Part shown: in pieces, positions 10,461-20,411 of the stretch
How positions within the stretch are numbered: position 1 is the first letter of the stretch
How the letters are laid out: every line of letters begins with the position of its first letter
Source: Glebionis coronaria
Lineage: Eukaryota > Streptophyta > Magnoliopsida > Asterales > Asteraceae
Direction of reading: 5' to 3'
Length of the DNA stretch: 64,000 nt
Assembly: GCA_025667525.1 (NCBI GenBank)
Contig: CM046877.1
Coordinates: 297,472,364-297,536,363 of the forward strand
Notes under the pieces: model-generated
Database searches by the model: none
What the model was told of the DNA's origin: nothing
What the model saw: only the letters and a program-made list of their open reading frames with translations
Made by a program: the position numbers and the translations under genes

Positions 10461-10772
10461 GTGAAAAGGGAAGAAAACACGGGCTTTCACGGGCTTTTAT
10501 CAAAGAAAAAGACAAAAGGCGAAGTCAAAAGATCAAGAGTGCAAAAAGAACGAAAGTCAAAGGCCTATTCTGAAGAATTATCGAAGAAAATGTCTAAAGA
10601 CGGAAGTTTAATAAAAGTCGAAGAACCAAGTCTAATAAAAGAAGAAAATTATAAGACGAGTTCGTTTCATATCTACAAATCCCGAGACAACGTCGAGAAA
10701 GACGAAGAATTTAAAAGACGAAAAGACGAGAAAGAGAGAAGAAAACAACACTCCTCCCATTTCCTCCTATAA
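10461..10772 (+). CDS. Lysine-rich ORF inside the B LTR
   Basis: This 103-codon frame in U3 encodes a highly charged Lys/Glu/Ser protein. Its N-terminal half resembles the minus-strand frames in the LTRs of A (12883-13077 and 20074-20268): both have G-x-GLL, KERKSK, SE-E/D-LSK and SKDGSL. It recurs at 26571-26930 in the 3' LTR. It lies upstream of the TATA box, so only the 3' LTR copy would be in genomic-length RNA. The nucleotides are also conserved, so translation is unproven. No known domain was recognised. Confidence 0.3.
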   Translation: MKREENTGFHGLLSKKKTKGEVKRSRVQKERKSKAYSEELSKKMSKDGSLIKVEEPSLIKEENYKTSSFHIYKSRDNVEKDEEFKRRKDEKERRKQHSSHFLL

Positions 10773-10775
10773 ATA
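10768..10775 (+). promoter_or_regulatory. TATA box in B 5' LTR
   Basis: TATAAATA lies about 440 bp into the LTR and recurs at 26877-26884 in the 3' LTR. It is the likely core promoter of B and marks the U3/R side of transcription start. Confidence 0.65.
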
Positions 10776-11482
10776 CCCTCCTAATGTGTCATTAGGAGGG
10801 TGTGAGGTGTTAGTTAGTTAGCTAGTTGTTCATTTTTAGTTTTCCTTAAGGTAAGTAGGAGTAGGAGAACTTACTTTCTCTCTCTAGTTTGAATTTCTCT
10901 CTCTAAATTTTATTTCAAGTTTACTTAAATCTTTCATCTTTAAATCTTGTGATCTTGAATCTTTAATCTTAATCTTAATTGTAAGCTTTTCATAATCAAT
11001 CTTATTCTTCCTTTCTTGTTTTAATCTTTTGTTTGATTCGGTATAAGTATGTAGTTAGTTTCATCTTGATGCTTATTTGATTAAAGTGCTTATCTTTTTG
11101 TTCTTATCATTTTCATGCGATTGATGTTCTTCCCTATTTGTGTTTTTTTGCTTATTTCATGTTTACCTTATTTTCATTTAAGAGTTTTTAAAGGTTTAAT
11201 CTTTATAAAGTTTATTTTATAAATCTTGCTTATTTAGTGTTTTGAACTTTTTTCATTCGTGCTTATTTAGTTCTTTTTAATATTGATTTGGTTAAGTCTT
11301 AGTAAGTGCTTATTAGAAAATTTCTTATTTGGTTTTTGTTTATTCTCTTTTTACTGTCCATCGGAAAAGGGTTTACTTTTCCGATAGTTATTCCGATAAC
11401 TCCCATCGGAAAAGGGTTTATGTATTCCGATCGTTTTTCCGATCGGTTATTCCGATAGGACTGGTGATCCGCCATTCCGACG

Positions 11483-11487
11483 GTGTT
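11483..11487. repeat. Target-site duplication of A (left), GTGTT
   Basis: GTGTT flanks element A here and at 20407-20411. The undisturbed target is visible in B's 3' LTR at 27590-27596, where the sequence runs straight through. Confidence 0.92.
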
Positions 11488-13215
11488 TAATACAAGGCTT
11501 TTACCTAGTAAGAAAGATTATGTTCGTTGATGTGTGTCTAATCGAATTGATCTAGGTTCTCTATGTGACTCAGTTTTATTTTGGTGGAAACAAATATTTT
11601 TGGTTGGTTTTTAAATTTAAATGTGCAAAGACTTAAAAGTAAATATCGTTAAAGTATAGGGCAAGAATTAAAGTGCGTGAAAATAAATCTAAATCTAATT
11701 AAAAAGAAAGGTGCAATATTTAAAAACGTGACAAAAAGTAATTTAACTAAAATGACTAAAAATTAAAGTGTGACGGAAATTAAAGTTAGACAAGTATTAA
11801 AAACGTAAACTAAAAATAAAACAAGACAAAACATGAAATATACCCTCCAATCGGAATATATTCCGATCGGTTCACCAATCGGAATACTCTTACCACTCTT
11901 ATCGGAATATGGATCGGAAAATACCAATCGGAAAGTTGTCACCTCCCCAATCGGAATACCCAAACTTACCTCCAATCGGAATGTTACTAATTTTGGTCGG
12001 AATGCGTAATCGGAACCCCTATAATCGGAATACTGTCACTACACACGATCGGAATATCCAATAAACACCTCAATCGGAATATAGTATAGAACACCGATCG
12101 GAATACTTGTCACTAGCACACAATCGGAATACCCAACTAATCCTGATCGGAATACCAAGAAGCCCCCCAATCGGAAAGTAAAACCCTTTTCAGATTGGTG
12201 CCAATCTGAATACGGGAAATGTACCAAAAATAAGCTTAATAATTAAGCTAAAATCCTAAATAAGCTCTAGACGAAATCCAAAGGTAAACCGTGTAAAAAT
12301 AAGCTATAAAACTGAAAGTTGAAAACTTTTAAGACACGAAAAAGATAAACTTTAAGAAAAACAACTTTTATATAAAACTAACTTTTATAAAAACTATATA
12401 AACTTGAAAATAAATCAAATAAGCTATGAAAACAAATGATTTAAAACAATCAAAAGCATAAAAATCAAACCTTTAACAAATCAATAAGATAAAAACGTGT
12501 AAATCAAAGAAAGGTAGAAGAAGATTAACAAGATAAAGTAAAGGTGCAAGTAATTAAAAGAAACACTTACTTGAAATTAAAGGTAATTAAAGGTGCAAGA
12601 CAAGTAATTAAATGTGCAAGTAATTAAATGTGCATAAAATAAAGATGGAAGAACTAGTTTGTCAATCTAGCCAACCATGGAAGAACTAATTGTCACTATT
12701 AGTCAACAAGAACTAAATGAATGAATAAGAGGGGTTTATATAGGTGATTAGGGAGTGGTTAGGGGAAGCTTCCTCCCTCCTTCCTTTCTTGTTAATTGCA
12801 CCATCTAGTCCTTCCTTCTTAATCTTTTTGTTAATCTTGGAATGTGATGACTTTTGGCTCGGGATTTCTTTGGACTCGTCTTTTAATTCTTCGATAAATA
12901 AGACTTGAGTTCCTCGGCTTTAAGTAAACTTCCGTCTTTTGACTTTATCTTCGATAAATCTTCAGAATTGGTCTTGGACTTCCGTTCTTTATCCTCTCTT
13001 GACTCCTTGACATCGTCTTTCATCCTTTTATTCAATAAAAGTCCGTAAATGCCCGTGAATTCCCGTGTTTTCTCCACTTTTCACCTTTTCGTCCTAAAAC
13101 ATAACAAAAACACAAACCACGCATAATTCCGACATAAAAGACATAAAATACACGTTTTGGTCCGGTTTTTATTGTAATTAAGTGGTAGAAAAGATGGGTG
13201 TTTACACACCTATCA
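11488..13215 (-). repeat. 3' LTR of A
   Basis: It is 1,728 bp, reading TGATAGGTGTG...TTGTATTA on the minus strand. It contains the lysine-rich ORF (12883-13077), a TATA box (12735-12742) and about 17 ATCGGAA/TTCCGAT motifs in 11850-12180. It is nearly identical to 18679-20406. Confidence 0.95.
12883..13077 (-). CDS. Lysine-rich ORF inside the A LTR
   Basis: This 64-codon frame (second copy at 20074-20268 in the 5' LTR) is rich in Lys, Glu and Ser. It contains GLL, KERKSK, SEDLSK and SKDGSL blocks shared with the ORF at the same LTR position in B (10461 and 26571). It lies in U3, upstream of the TATA box. Whether it is translated is unknown, and the DNA is also well conserved. Confidence 0.3.
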   Translation of the reverse strand: MEKTREFTGIYGLLLNKRMKDDVKESREDKERKSKTNSEDLSKIKSKDGSLLKAEELKSYLSKN

Positions 13216-15231
13216 AATCCCCTACACTTGACCATTGCAATGTCCTCATGCAATGCATTATTTACAAAGCATGTTTACACTTTTCATCATAATCAATCCA
13301 CATTGGCCTTTATTAAAGAGATAGAAAATTATAAAAATGCAAAACAAAGAAATTAAAAGCATACCTTGGGTTTTGGAAATGTCATGAATATTCATCATCC
13401 TCAACTTTTCACTTTCTCCAAACCAAGCTTAAAAACGAGATCATTGTTATTATAAGTTAGTAAACTAACACGAACTCATGTGGGCCAATTATTCACTTAG
13501 ACTCCCTTATTCCTATGGGTATCTCTTATATTTTATTATTTGTCTTGAATGATCATGAAGATGCATTGTTTGACTTATTTCGATAATTATTAAGTCTGAA
13601 AATAAAGTGCACGATTTAATCAATAGTTAGCTAAAGGACCAAATCTTTTAAAACTGCTTCTCGGGACCTCATAAAGTTCATATCTTGGCATAACTCGCTT
13701 CGCGATTTGAGACCTTTCTCGGACCGATATTTGGCAGCGACTTCATACTTCAAACCTTGAGAGACGTTCATGAAATTATGGTCTTCTCTTCATATAGGAA
13801 TTTCTTCACTTGAAGTTTTGAGAGATTCATACTTGGACCACGACTTCTTCATTTTTCTCCAATCTTTATTTTGGACTTTAACATACACCGATCCGCCTCC
13901 TTTTATTGACTTGGATCTATTTATCCTCATACCTTGTTAGGGTCTTTTCGGATACACTTCTCCATGATTTTTGGGGAGTTTTTGCTTTACGTCGTGTGTC
14001 TCGATCCTTCATATTGATTTTCGATAAATGATTCTTCACATCACTTTGGATCTTTAGCAACAAATTATAGCCCTCATGCCTTGTTAGGGCCTTTTCGGAC
14101 TCGCCAATCTTCGCGTCCCGCTTCAATAAGTTATGCCTTGGCTATGAACTCTCGTCATTACCGAGCAACTTTTAAACGATCTGGGGCTAGAAGCTAAGTA
14201 ACTTTTCAAATCGTACAACCTTATTTATTAGCAGATAAATTATTAGCAAGCGATAGGAGAATAGGCTCATAATTAACTCACACAAATTCACGAAAGAATA
14301 CCGACTTATAATTGGCTCTATCATCTCTCGTACTCCACAGTTTAAAATCTCAAGTAATGAGACTCGTGGATACTTAGCCAATTAAATCAAAGTTTTGGGT
14401 TTTCGAGTCGCCTATAGGATCTTGCAAATTCTTATACTTTTTCAAGTTTAGAAATCGCATCTTAAAGTTCCCTTGATAAACGACTCTCTAGGATCAATTA
14501 TAGGAACTTGCGAAAAGTTCTTGTTCTTAACCCGTGAGAGTTAAGACTTTCGCGTTTTATAGCTCCCTATATAAAAGCCTAGCAAAACTTGACTTAAACA
14601 CGTTAAGGATACTAGCTAGAGTAAACTCGGATTGAGTCAAAAGATTCACAACGTTTGAAAATTAAAACCACTTATTAAACATTTATTCTAATGAGGAAAG
14701 AAAATAACTATACAAAGGGAAAAACTAATAGGCCAAAATAGATCAAAAATTTTGAAAAATGTCGAAAAATTGATTTTCCGGTTAAAATGAGGACAAATAC
14801 AAGGAAAAGACCACTTAACTTCGATAGAAGTCCCCCTACACTTAAGATAAACATTGTCCTCAATGTTTAAGCATGTGGAAGTAAACTCCCCTACACTTAG
14901 GACATTGTGCACGTTGTTTAAATCTTGCGAAGGAAAAGACAACTAAAGAGATTCCTATATTAATATTGAGAAAATATAAAATAGTGAATCGAAAAGAGTT
15001 TAGGATAGAACCGGGATAAAGTAGAACACGGAATCACGGGTCGTCAAGAATCATCAAGAGTGGATCATTGAAGCTCGAATCCCTGATTAAGAAGTGAGGA
15101 GAGGAAATAGCAATCCAAAGGGTCCCCCTACACTTATGGTAAAGAAAGCGAAAAGATAGATGCATGGGTTGCCTCCCAAGAAGCGCTTGGTTTTTGTTAA
15201 CCGAGTCGTGAGCCTGACTCGACCTTGATCA
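13216..15231 (-). other. Conserved 3' non-coding region of A
   Basis: Two kilobases lie between the gag-pro stop and the 3' LTR with no convincing ORF, yet long blocks match 24351-26440 in B. It holds the hairpin with loop AGGCAA (15165-15178) and the CGAGTC/GACTCG stem-loop next to the stop. It also holds the CATTG-AGGA-CAATG stem-loop (about 14850-14870), and three internal AAGTGTAGGGG tracts (about 15123-15138, 14890-14905, 14830-14846) besides the terminal one at 13216-13229. A 28-bp block is duplicated at 13925-13952 and 14072-14099. Confidence 0.7.
15165..15178 (-). other. 3' hairpin TGGG-AGGCAA-CCCA (A)
   Basis: The minus strand reads TGGGAGGCAACCCA, a 4-bp stem with a six-base loop, preceded by AAGCGCTTCT. 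B and C have CGGGAGGCAACCCG at the same place after the ORF stop. The outer pair thus changes from C-G to T-A with pairing kept. Confidence 0.7.
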
Positions 15232-18200
15232 TCAACGGAAGTAGCATGAAAGAAATCCACCAGGATCGAAGACATAGTTTTCATCCATCACTAAGCAAGA
15301 GCTTAAGGCGAACAGGGCAAGCCAAAAGAGAAGTGGCAAGGTTCCCTTAAGCAGTGATGGAGCACGGTGGAAGCAAGTAGGAAGAGGTGTAAGCATGTCT
15401 TCAATGGTTCCAAAGATTTTTCCTTTTATTTCATCAGGTGGATACTGAGATGGCTTAAAGACTTCAATACCGGGATCGAACACCTTTTCCTTCAGGGGAA
15501 AATAGCACTCCGGCTCAGCCGAGTGTGAAGAAGATCCGCAAAGAAGCACAACCTCGTCCTCAGAAGTGGGACAAAGAGGTGTCAAATCATACGTGCAACG
15601 GATTTCGGTGTCGACCGGTTTCTTCTCCTTAGACAAAATGCTCTTCAAATCCAAAGTAGGATCAAGGCGATAATCTTCAAAGTCCAAAGGAGGAGCATCA
15701 CTCTCATGAGGGAAGTATGTGTTGAGAAATTCAGAGAAATCTTCCTCAAATGAATAATCGTCCAAAGTAGGATCGAGTGATGGTGGAGGATCTTCATCAT
15801 GTGAAGAATCGCTCGATAGAGTATCAGCCTCATCGAAATCATCGAAAGTGGGCAGCTCGGGATACTCAGAAGTACAATCAAAATCATCCGAGTCTGAGCT
15901 AGAATCATCATCATCATAAGCATCGAAGACCGGTGGAGAATCAAAAATGGGAGAAGCGTCCAAAGTAGAGTGAGAATCATCCACATTATCTTCAAAGAGT
16001 GGATTATCAGTGGAAGACTCGAATAGAGGATTGTCATAGACGGTAAAGTCATCGAGCACATTTATCATATTCACTGATTCTCGGCCTCCAAAAGATTTGC
16101 CTGTAAGCTTCCCCATTTTAAAAACTTTAGAATCATCCCCGACTCTTAAGATTAACTCACCTTCGGCCACATCTATTAAAGCACGTCCGGTTCTCAAGAA
16201 TGGCCGACCAAGTATTAAAGGAATACGAGGGTCCATTTCATAATCAACTACGACAAAATCGACCGGGAAAGTAAATGTGCCAACTTTAATGAACACGTCT
16301 TCGGCTATACCAACAGGGTAAGCGAGAGTGCGATTTGCAAGTTCAAGAGTCATCTTTGTTGGAGTGAGGTCGGGCAATGATAGTGTTTTCCAAACACTCA
16401 AAGGCATCAAATTAATACTAGCCCCGAGATCAGCAAGGGCAGTAAATTCTTCAGTTTTGTTGAACACGCAAGGCAACACGAAACGACCGGGATCTCCAAG
16501 CTTTTCCGGAAGTTCTCTAAGAAGGACTGCAGAGCAGTTTTCATTTAAGCGTGTGTTCGCGAGTTCAATCAGCTTCTCCTTCTTGTTAAGCAATTCCTTA
16601 AATGCTTTAACAAATTTGGGCATGTGGACAAGTGCTTCAAGAAAACTAATGTTGAAGTTCATTTGAGAAATCATCTTGATATAGCTAGTTACTTGAGCGT
16701 CCTCCTTGTTTAGCATTTTGTTCTTGCCCAAGCGAGAGGGATAAGGGATATTAGGTTTGGGTGGTGAGGGTGCAGATGTGGTAGATAACGGTTGAGATGT
16801 TGAAGGGTCATTGGCGGGAACTTCATCACGTCGAGGCGGAGACGGTAATGGTGCACTAATACTAGGTGTAGGAGGAGTAGGGATACATGGTGGTGGAGGA
16901 GGTGTAGATGATGGTGGTGGGATTGGTGGTCCTACGATGGTGACTCCACTACGAGTAGTAATAGCACTCACATTGGCTCGCGGGTTAGTGACGGTGTTTG
17001 AAGGTAGAGAACTTGAAGAAGAAGGTTGAGCGGCTGGCAAGAAACTAGCAAGCATATTCTTCAAATCATTGGTTTGATTGCTGAGAGAGGATTGAATATT
17101 ATCTCGAAGCTCGGATCTTATCTCATTTCCTTGCTTTGTGATATCCCCTTTAAGATTGATAATTTGGCTCTGCAGATTCTTGATTTGCTCACCTTGGGTT
17201 CTCATGATGGCCTCAACATCCGGATTACTGGGTGGGGTTTGTTGGGCGGGTGGGTGATAAGGATTAGAAGCTCTTGGTGGGATTTGGTTGCTTCTAGTGT
17301 AGTTGTTGGCGGGGTTTTGGTTTTGAGGAGAAAAACCGGGTGAAAGGTAATTGTTGGATCGGTAGCTCAGCAGATTTCTATCCCCTTGTTGTCTAGCTTG
17401 GTAATTTTCCGGTGAATAATTACCATAAGCTGCATACACATTTTCCGGATTTCCTTGTGTCGAAGGACAATCGGTGTATGAGTGAGGACCGCCACATGTT
17501 TCACAAGGATTAGCAACCGCTTTAACTTGTTGTTGTTGTTGGTTGGAAGCGAGAAGCGTAATACTTTTGCTCATTTCGGCCATCATACGGGTGAGTTCGG
17601 TCATCTCAGGGTTTGCTGAGGAAGAGGAAACATTGACTCTCGGGTTGTTCCTAGAAGATGCAGAGGAATCCCAGTTTTTGTGGTGAGTAGTCATGTTCTC
17701 AATAAGCTCTCTACACTCCTCGGGTCTCCTTTTCATGAATGTGCCACCGGCGGCTGCATTAATCGTATCACGATCTCGAAAAGTCAATCCGTTGTAGAAA
17801 GTATCGATCAAGGTGACCGGAAGCATGTTGTGGTTTGGACATCGATCGATCAAGACATTATATCTCTCCCAAGCATCAAAAAGAGATTCATCAGGGTCTT
17901 GCATGAAGCCGCTGATTTGATTGCGAAGGCTTGTGACCATGGATGGTGGAAAGTAGCGCGACAAAAAGCGTTGAGTCATGTCATCCCAAGTGTGAATAGA
18001 ATTCTTCGGGAGACGATCAAACCATTTCTCGGCATGATGTAATAGAGTATGTGGAAAGAGTTGTAGGCGAAGTTCATCCATTGTGGCACCAGCCAACTTC
18101 ATGCTCTGGGTGATAGTAATGAACTTGTCGAGGTGTTTGTTGGCATCATCATCAGGCAATCCTCTAAATGGGTTTGTTTGTACTTGCTGAATCATGTGGT

Positions 18201-18432
18201 GCTTCAACGAAAACTCAGGAGCGTTGATTTGCATCGGCGCAATCGGTCCTCCTCGTCCAAACATTGTTGGTTGACAAAGTTCCTCCATGGTCCGAAGATC
18301 GGGCTGTGGAAGAGCATTGTTGTTATTATTATTATTATTGAGGTGCGGTGGCATGTTGTTGTTGTTGACACCTGCCATATCTAAATCTTCTTGAGGCTCG
18401 GGCTCTTGATAATTAGAAGATCTAGTACGCAT
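15232..18432 (-). CDS. Gag-protease polyprotein with acidic, membrane-like C-terminus (A)
   Basis: This intact ORF of 1,066 residues starts at the conserved MRTRS (as in B and C) rather than further upstream. Approximate residues: gag core 90-220 (FPHTLLHHAEKWFDRLP); nucleocapsid knuckle CETCGGPHSYTDC 309-322; Pro-rich linker 500-570; aspartic protease from about 666 (ADLGASINLMP, catalytic D) to 744 (ILGRPFLRTGRALIDV). An Asp/Ser/Pro-rich acidic region runs from about 790 to 915. The C-terminal domain carries KEKVFD and PSQYPPDEIKGK and ends with a hydrophobic segment (LPLLFWLALFALSSCLVM, about 1030-1050). The ORF ends without RT or integrase, and the C-terminal domain is conserved in B. Gag and protease would form and mature particles; the role of the last 300 residues is unknown. 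Confidence 0.93.
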   Translation of the reverse strand: MRTRSSNYQEPEPQEDLDMAGVNNNNMPPHLNNNNNNNNALPQPDLRTMEELCQPTMFGRGGPIAPMQINAPEFSLKHHMIQQVQTNPFRGLPDDDANKHLDKFITITQSMKLAGATMDELRLQLFPHTLLHHAEKWFDRLPKNSIHTWDDMTQRFLSRYFPPSMVTSLRNQISGFMQDPDESLFDAWERYNVLIDRCPNHNMLPVTLIDTFYNGLTFRDRDTINAAAGGTFMKRRPEECRELIENMTTHHKNWDSSASSRNNPRVNVSSSSANPEMTELTRMMAEMSKSITLLASNQQQQQVKAVANPCETCGGPHSYTDCPSTQGNPENVYAAYGNYSPENYQARQQGDRNLLSYRSNNYLSPGFSPQNQNPANNYTRSNQIPPRASNPYHPPAQQTPPSNPDVEAIMRTQGEQIKNLQSQIINLKGDITKQGNEIRSELRDNIQSSLSNQTNDLKNMLASFLPAAQPSSSSSLPSNTVTNPRANVSAITTRSGVTIVGPPIPPPSSTPPPPPCIPTPPTPSISAPLPSPPRRDEVPANDPSTSQPLSTTSAPSPPKPNIPYPSRLGKNKMLNKEDAQVTSYIKMISQMNFNISFLEALVHMPKFVKAFKELLNKKEKLIELANTRLNENCSAVLLRELPEKLGDPGRFVLPCVFNKTEEFTALADLGASINLMPLSVWKTLSLPDLTPTKMTLELANRTLAYPVGIAEDVFIKVGTFTFPVDFVVVDYEMDPRIPLILGRPFLRTGRALIDVAEGELILRVGDDSKVFKMGKLTGKSFGGRESVNMINVLDDFTVYDNPLFESSTDNPLFEDNVDDSHSTLDASPIFDSPPVFDAYDDDDSSSDSDDFDCTSEYPELPTFDDFDEADTLSSDSSHDEDPPPSLDPTLDDYSFEEDFSEFLNTYFPHESDAPPLDFEDYRLDPTLDLKSILSKEKKPVDTEIRCTYDLTPLCPTSEDEVVLLCGSSSHSAEPECYFPLKEKVFDPGIEVFKPSQYPPDEIKGKIFGTIEDMLTPLPTCFHRAPSLLKGTLPLLFWLALFALSSCLVMDENYVFDPGGFLSCYFR

Positions 18433-18661
18433 ACACCTGAAAATGCAAAAGAAGACAAAACCAAAAACAACGACAATATATATACACAAGAAAGATAAAA
18501 TCTTTTTGGATTTTTGAAATTTTTAATTTTTATGGTTTTTTATCAATTTTTAATTTTTATGATTTTTTATTTTTTATGCAAGAAAAATAACGTTCACAAG
18601 TGAACGGATCCCAAAAAGCAACGTGTCTCTCACAGAAAACTATTGATCTTAACGAAAAGAG
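18433..18661 (-). other. Leader of A, with possible 3' splice-site context
   Basis: This is a short AT-rich leader. Just before the gag ATG the minus strand has a pyrimidine-rich tract ending TTTTCAG followed by GTGTATGCG, which looks like a plant intron acceptor. C has a comparable TGCAG next to its gag ATG. Confidence 0.45.
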
Positions 18662-18676
18662 CCGGCAGCGGCGCCA
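18662..18676 (-). other. Primer-binding site, tRNA-Asp type (A)
   Basis: The minus strand reads TGGCGCCGCTGCCGG, two bases beyond the 5' LTR. It has one mismatch to the plant tRNA-Asp 3' end. Confidence 0.9.
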
Positions 18677-18678
18677 TT

Positions 18679-20406
18679 TAATACAAGGCTTTTACCTAGT
18701 AAGAAAGATTATGTTCGTTGATGTGTGTCTAATCGAATTGATCTAGGTTCTCTATGTGACTCAGTTTTATTTTGGTGGAAACAAATATTTTTGGTTGGTT
18801 TTTAAATTTAAATGTGCAAAGACTTAAAAGTAAATGTCGTTAAAGTATAGGGCAAGAATTAAAGTGCGTGAAAATAAATCTAAATCTAATTAAAAAGAAA
18901 GGTGCAATATTTAAAAACGTGACAAAAAGTAATTTAACTAAAATGACTAAAAATTAAAGTGTGACGGAAATTAAAGTTAGACAAGTATTAAAAACGTAAA
19001 CTAAAAATAAAACAAGACAAAACATGAAATATACCCTCCAATCGGAATATATTCCGATCGGTTCACCAATCAGAATACTCTTACCACTCTTATCGGAATA
19101 TGGATCGGAAAATACCAATCGGAAAGCTGTCACCTCCCCAATCGGAATACCCAAACTTACCTCCAATCGGAATGTTACTAATCTTGGTCGGAATGCTTAA
19201 TCGGAACCCCTATAATCGGAATACTGTCACTACACACGATCGGAATATCCAATAAACACCTCAATCGGAATATAGTATAGAACACCGATCGGAATACTTG
19301 TCACTAGCACACAATCGGAATACCCAACTAATCCTGATCGGAATACCAAGAAGCCCCCCAATCGGAAAGTAAAACCCTTTTCAGATTGGTGCCAATCTGA
19401 ATACGGGAAATGTACCAAAAATAAGCTTAATAATTAAGCTAAAATCCTAAATAAGCTCTAGACGAAATCCAAAGGTAAACCGTGTAAAAATAAGCTATAA
19501 AACTGAAAGTTGAAAACTTTTGAGACACGAAAAAGATAAACTTTAAGAAAAACAACTTTTATATAAAACTAACTTTTATAAAAACTATATAAACTTGAAT
19601 ATAAATCAAATAAGCTATGAAAACAAATGATTTAAAACAATCAAAAGCATAAAAATCAAACCTTTAACAAATCAATAAGATAAAAACGTGTAAATCAAAG
19701 AAAGGTAGAAGAAGATTAACAAGATAAAGTAAAGGTGCAAGTAATTAAAAGAAACACTTACTTGAAATTAAAGGTAATTAAAGGTGCAAGACAAGTAATT
19801 AAATGTGCAAGTAATTAAATGTGCATAAAATAAAGATGGAAGAACTAGTTTGTCAATCTAGCCAATCATGGAAGAACTAATTGTCACTATTAGTCAACAA
19901 GAACTAAATGAATGAATAAGAGGGGTTTATATAGGTGATTAGGGAGTGGTTAGGGGAAGCTTCCTCCCTCCTTCCTTTCTTGTTAATTGCACCATCTAGT
20001 CCTTCCTTCTTAATCTTTTTGTTAATCTTGGAATGTGATGACTTTTGGCTCGGGATTTCTTTGGACTCGTCTTTTAATTCTTCGATAAATAAGACTTGAG
20101 TTCCTCGGCTTTAAGTAAACTTCCGTCTTTTGACTTTATCTTCGATAAATCTTCAGAATTGGTCTTGGACTTCCGTTCTTTATCCTCTCTTGACTCCTTG
20201 ACATCGTCTTTCATCCTTTTCTTCAATAAAAGTTCGTAAATGCCCGTGAATTCCCGTGTTTTCTCCACTTTTCACCTTTTCGTCCTAAAACATAACAAAA
20301 ACACAAACCACGCATAATTCCGACATAAAAGACATAAAATACACGTTTTGGTCCGGTTTTTATTGTAATTAAGTGGTAGAAAAGATGGGTGTTTACACAC
20401 CTATCA
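18679..20406 (-). repeat. 5' LTR of A
   Basis: It is 1,728 bp, the partner of 11488-13215. The TATA box is at 19926-19933 (TATATAAA on the minus strand). The TTCCGAT array lies downstream of it, so it would be in the 5' leader RNA, and the lysine-rich ORF (20074-20268) lies upstream. Confidence 0.95.
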
Positions 20407-20411
20407 GTGTT
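20407..20411. repeat. Target-site duplication of A (right), GTGTT
   Basis: Pairs with 11483-11487; B's 5' LTR resumes here. Confidence 0.92.

Larger units (their letters stand above)
10331..11487 (+). repeat. 5' LTR of B, first part
   Basis: It starts TGATAGGTGTG, like the 3' LTR at 26441. It contains the lysine-rich ORF (10461-10772), a TATA box (TATAAATA, 10768-10775) and the start of an array of TTCCGAT motifs (from about 11360). Element A begins immediately after it. Confidence 0.92.
11488..20406 (-). mobile_element. Young non-autonomous Athila-like gag-pro element A
   Basis: This 8.9-kb minus-strand element is inserted in the 5' LTR of B. It has equal-length LTRs (1,728 bp each), a tRNA-Asp-type primer site, one uninterrupted gag-pro ORF, a 2.0-kb non-coding 3' region and a polypurine tract (TGTAGGGGATT) abutting the 3' LTR at 13215. 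By eye the LTRs differ at about 10 sites (about 0.6%). No RT, RNase H or integrase is present although the ORF is intact. It would need a helper for reverse transcription and integration; an element like C is a candidate, since it shares primer site and 3' motifs. Confidence 0.95.

Noticed and set aside
11763..12227. Short minus-strand ORFs in the A LTR with repeated YSD or PIG residues (also 19 kb and 20373-20618, 27391-27738)
   Set aside because: They are produced by the TTCCGAT motif array read in frame; there is no conserved start or domain, and A and B arrays differ.
16328..18384. Plus-strand ORFs inside 15232-18432 (for example 16328-16666, 16811-17029, 17680-18042)
   Set aside because: They are antisense shadows of the intact gag-pro ORF of A; their Gly-rich or Ser-rich composition simply mirrors its Pro- and Ser-rich codons.
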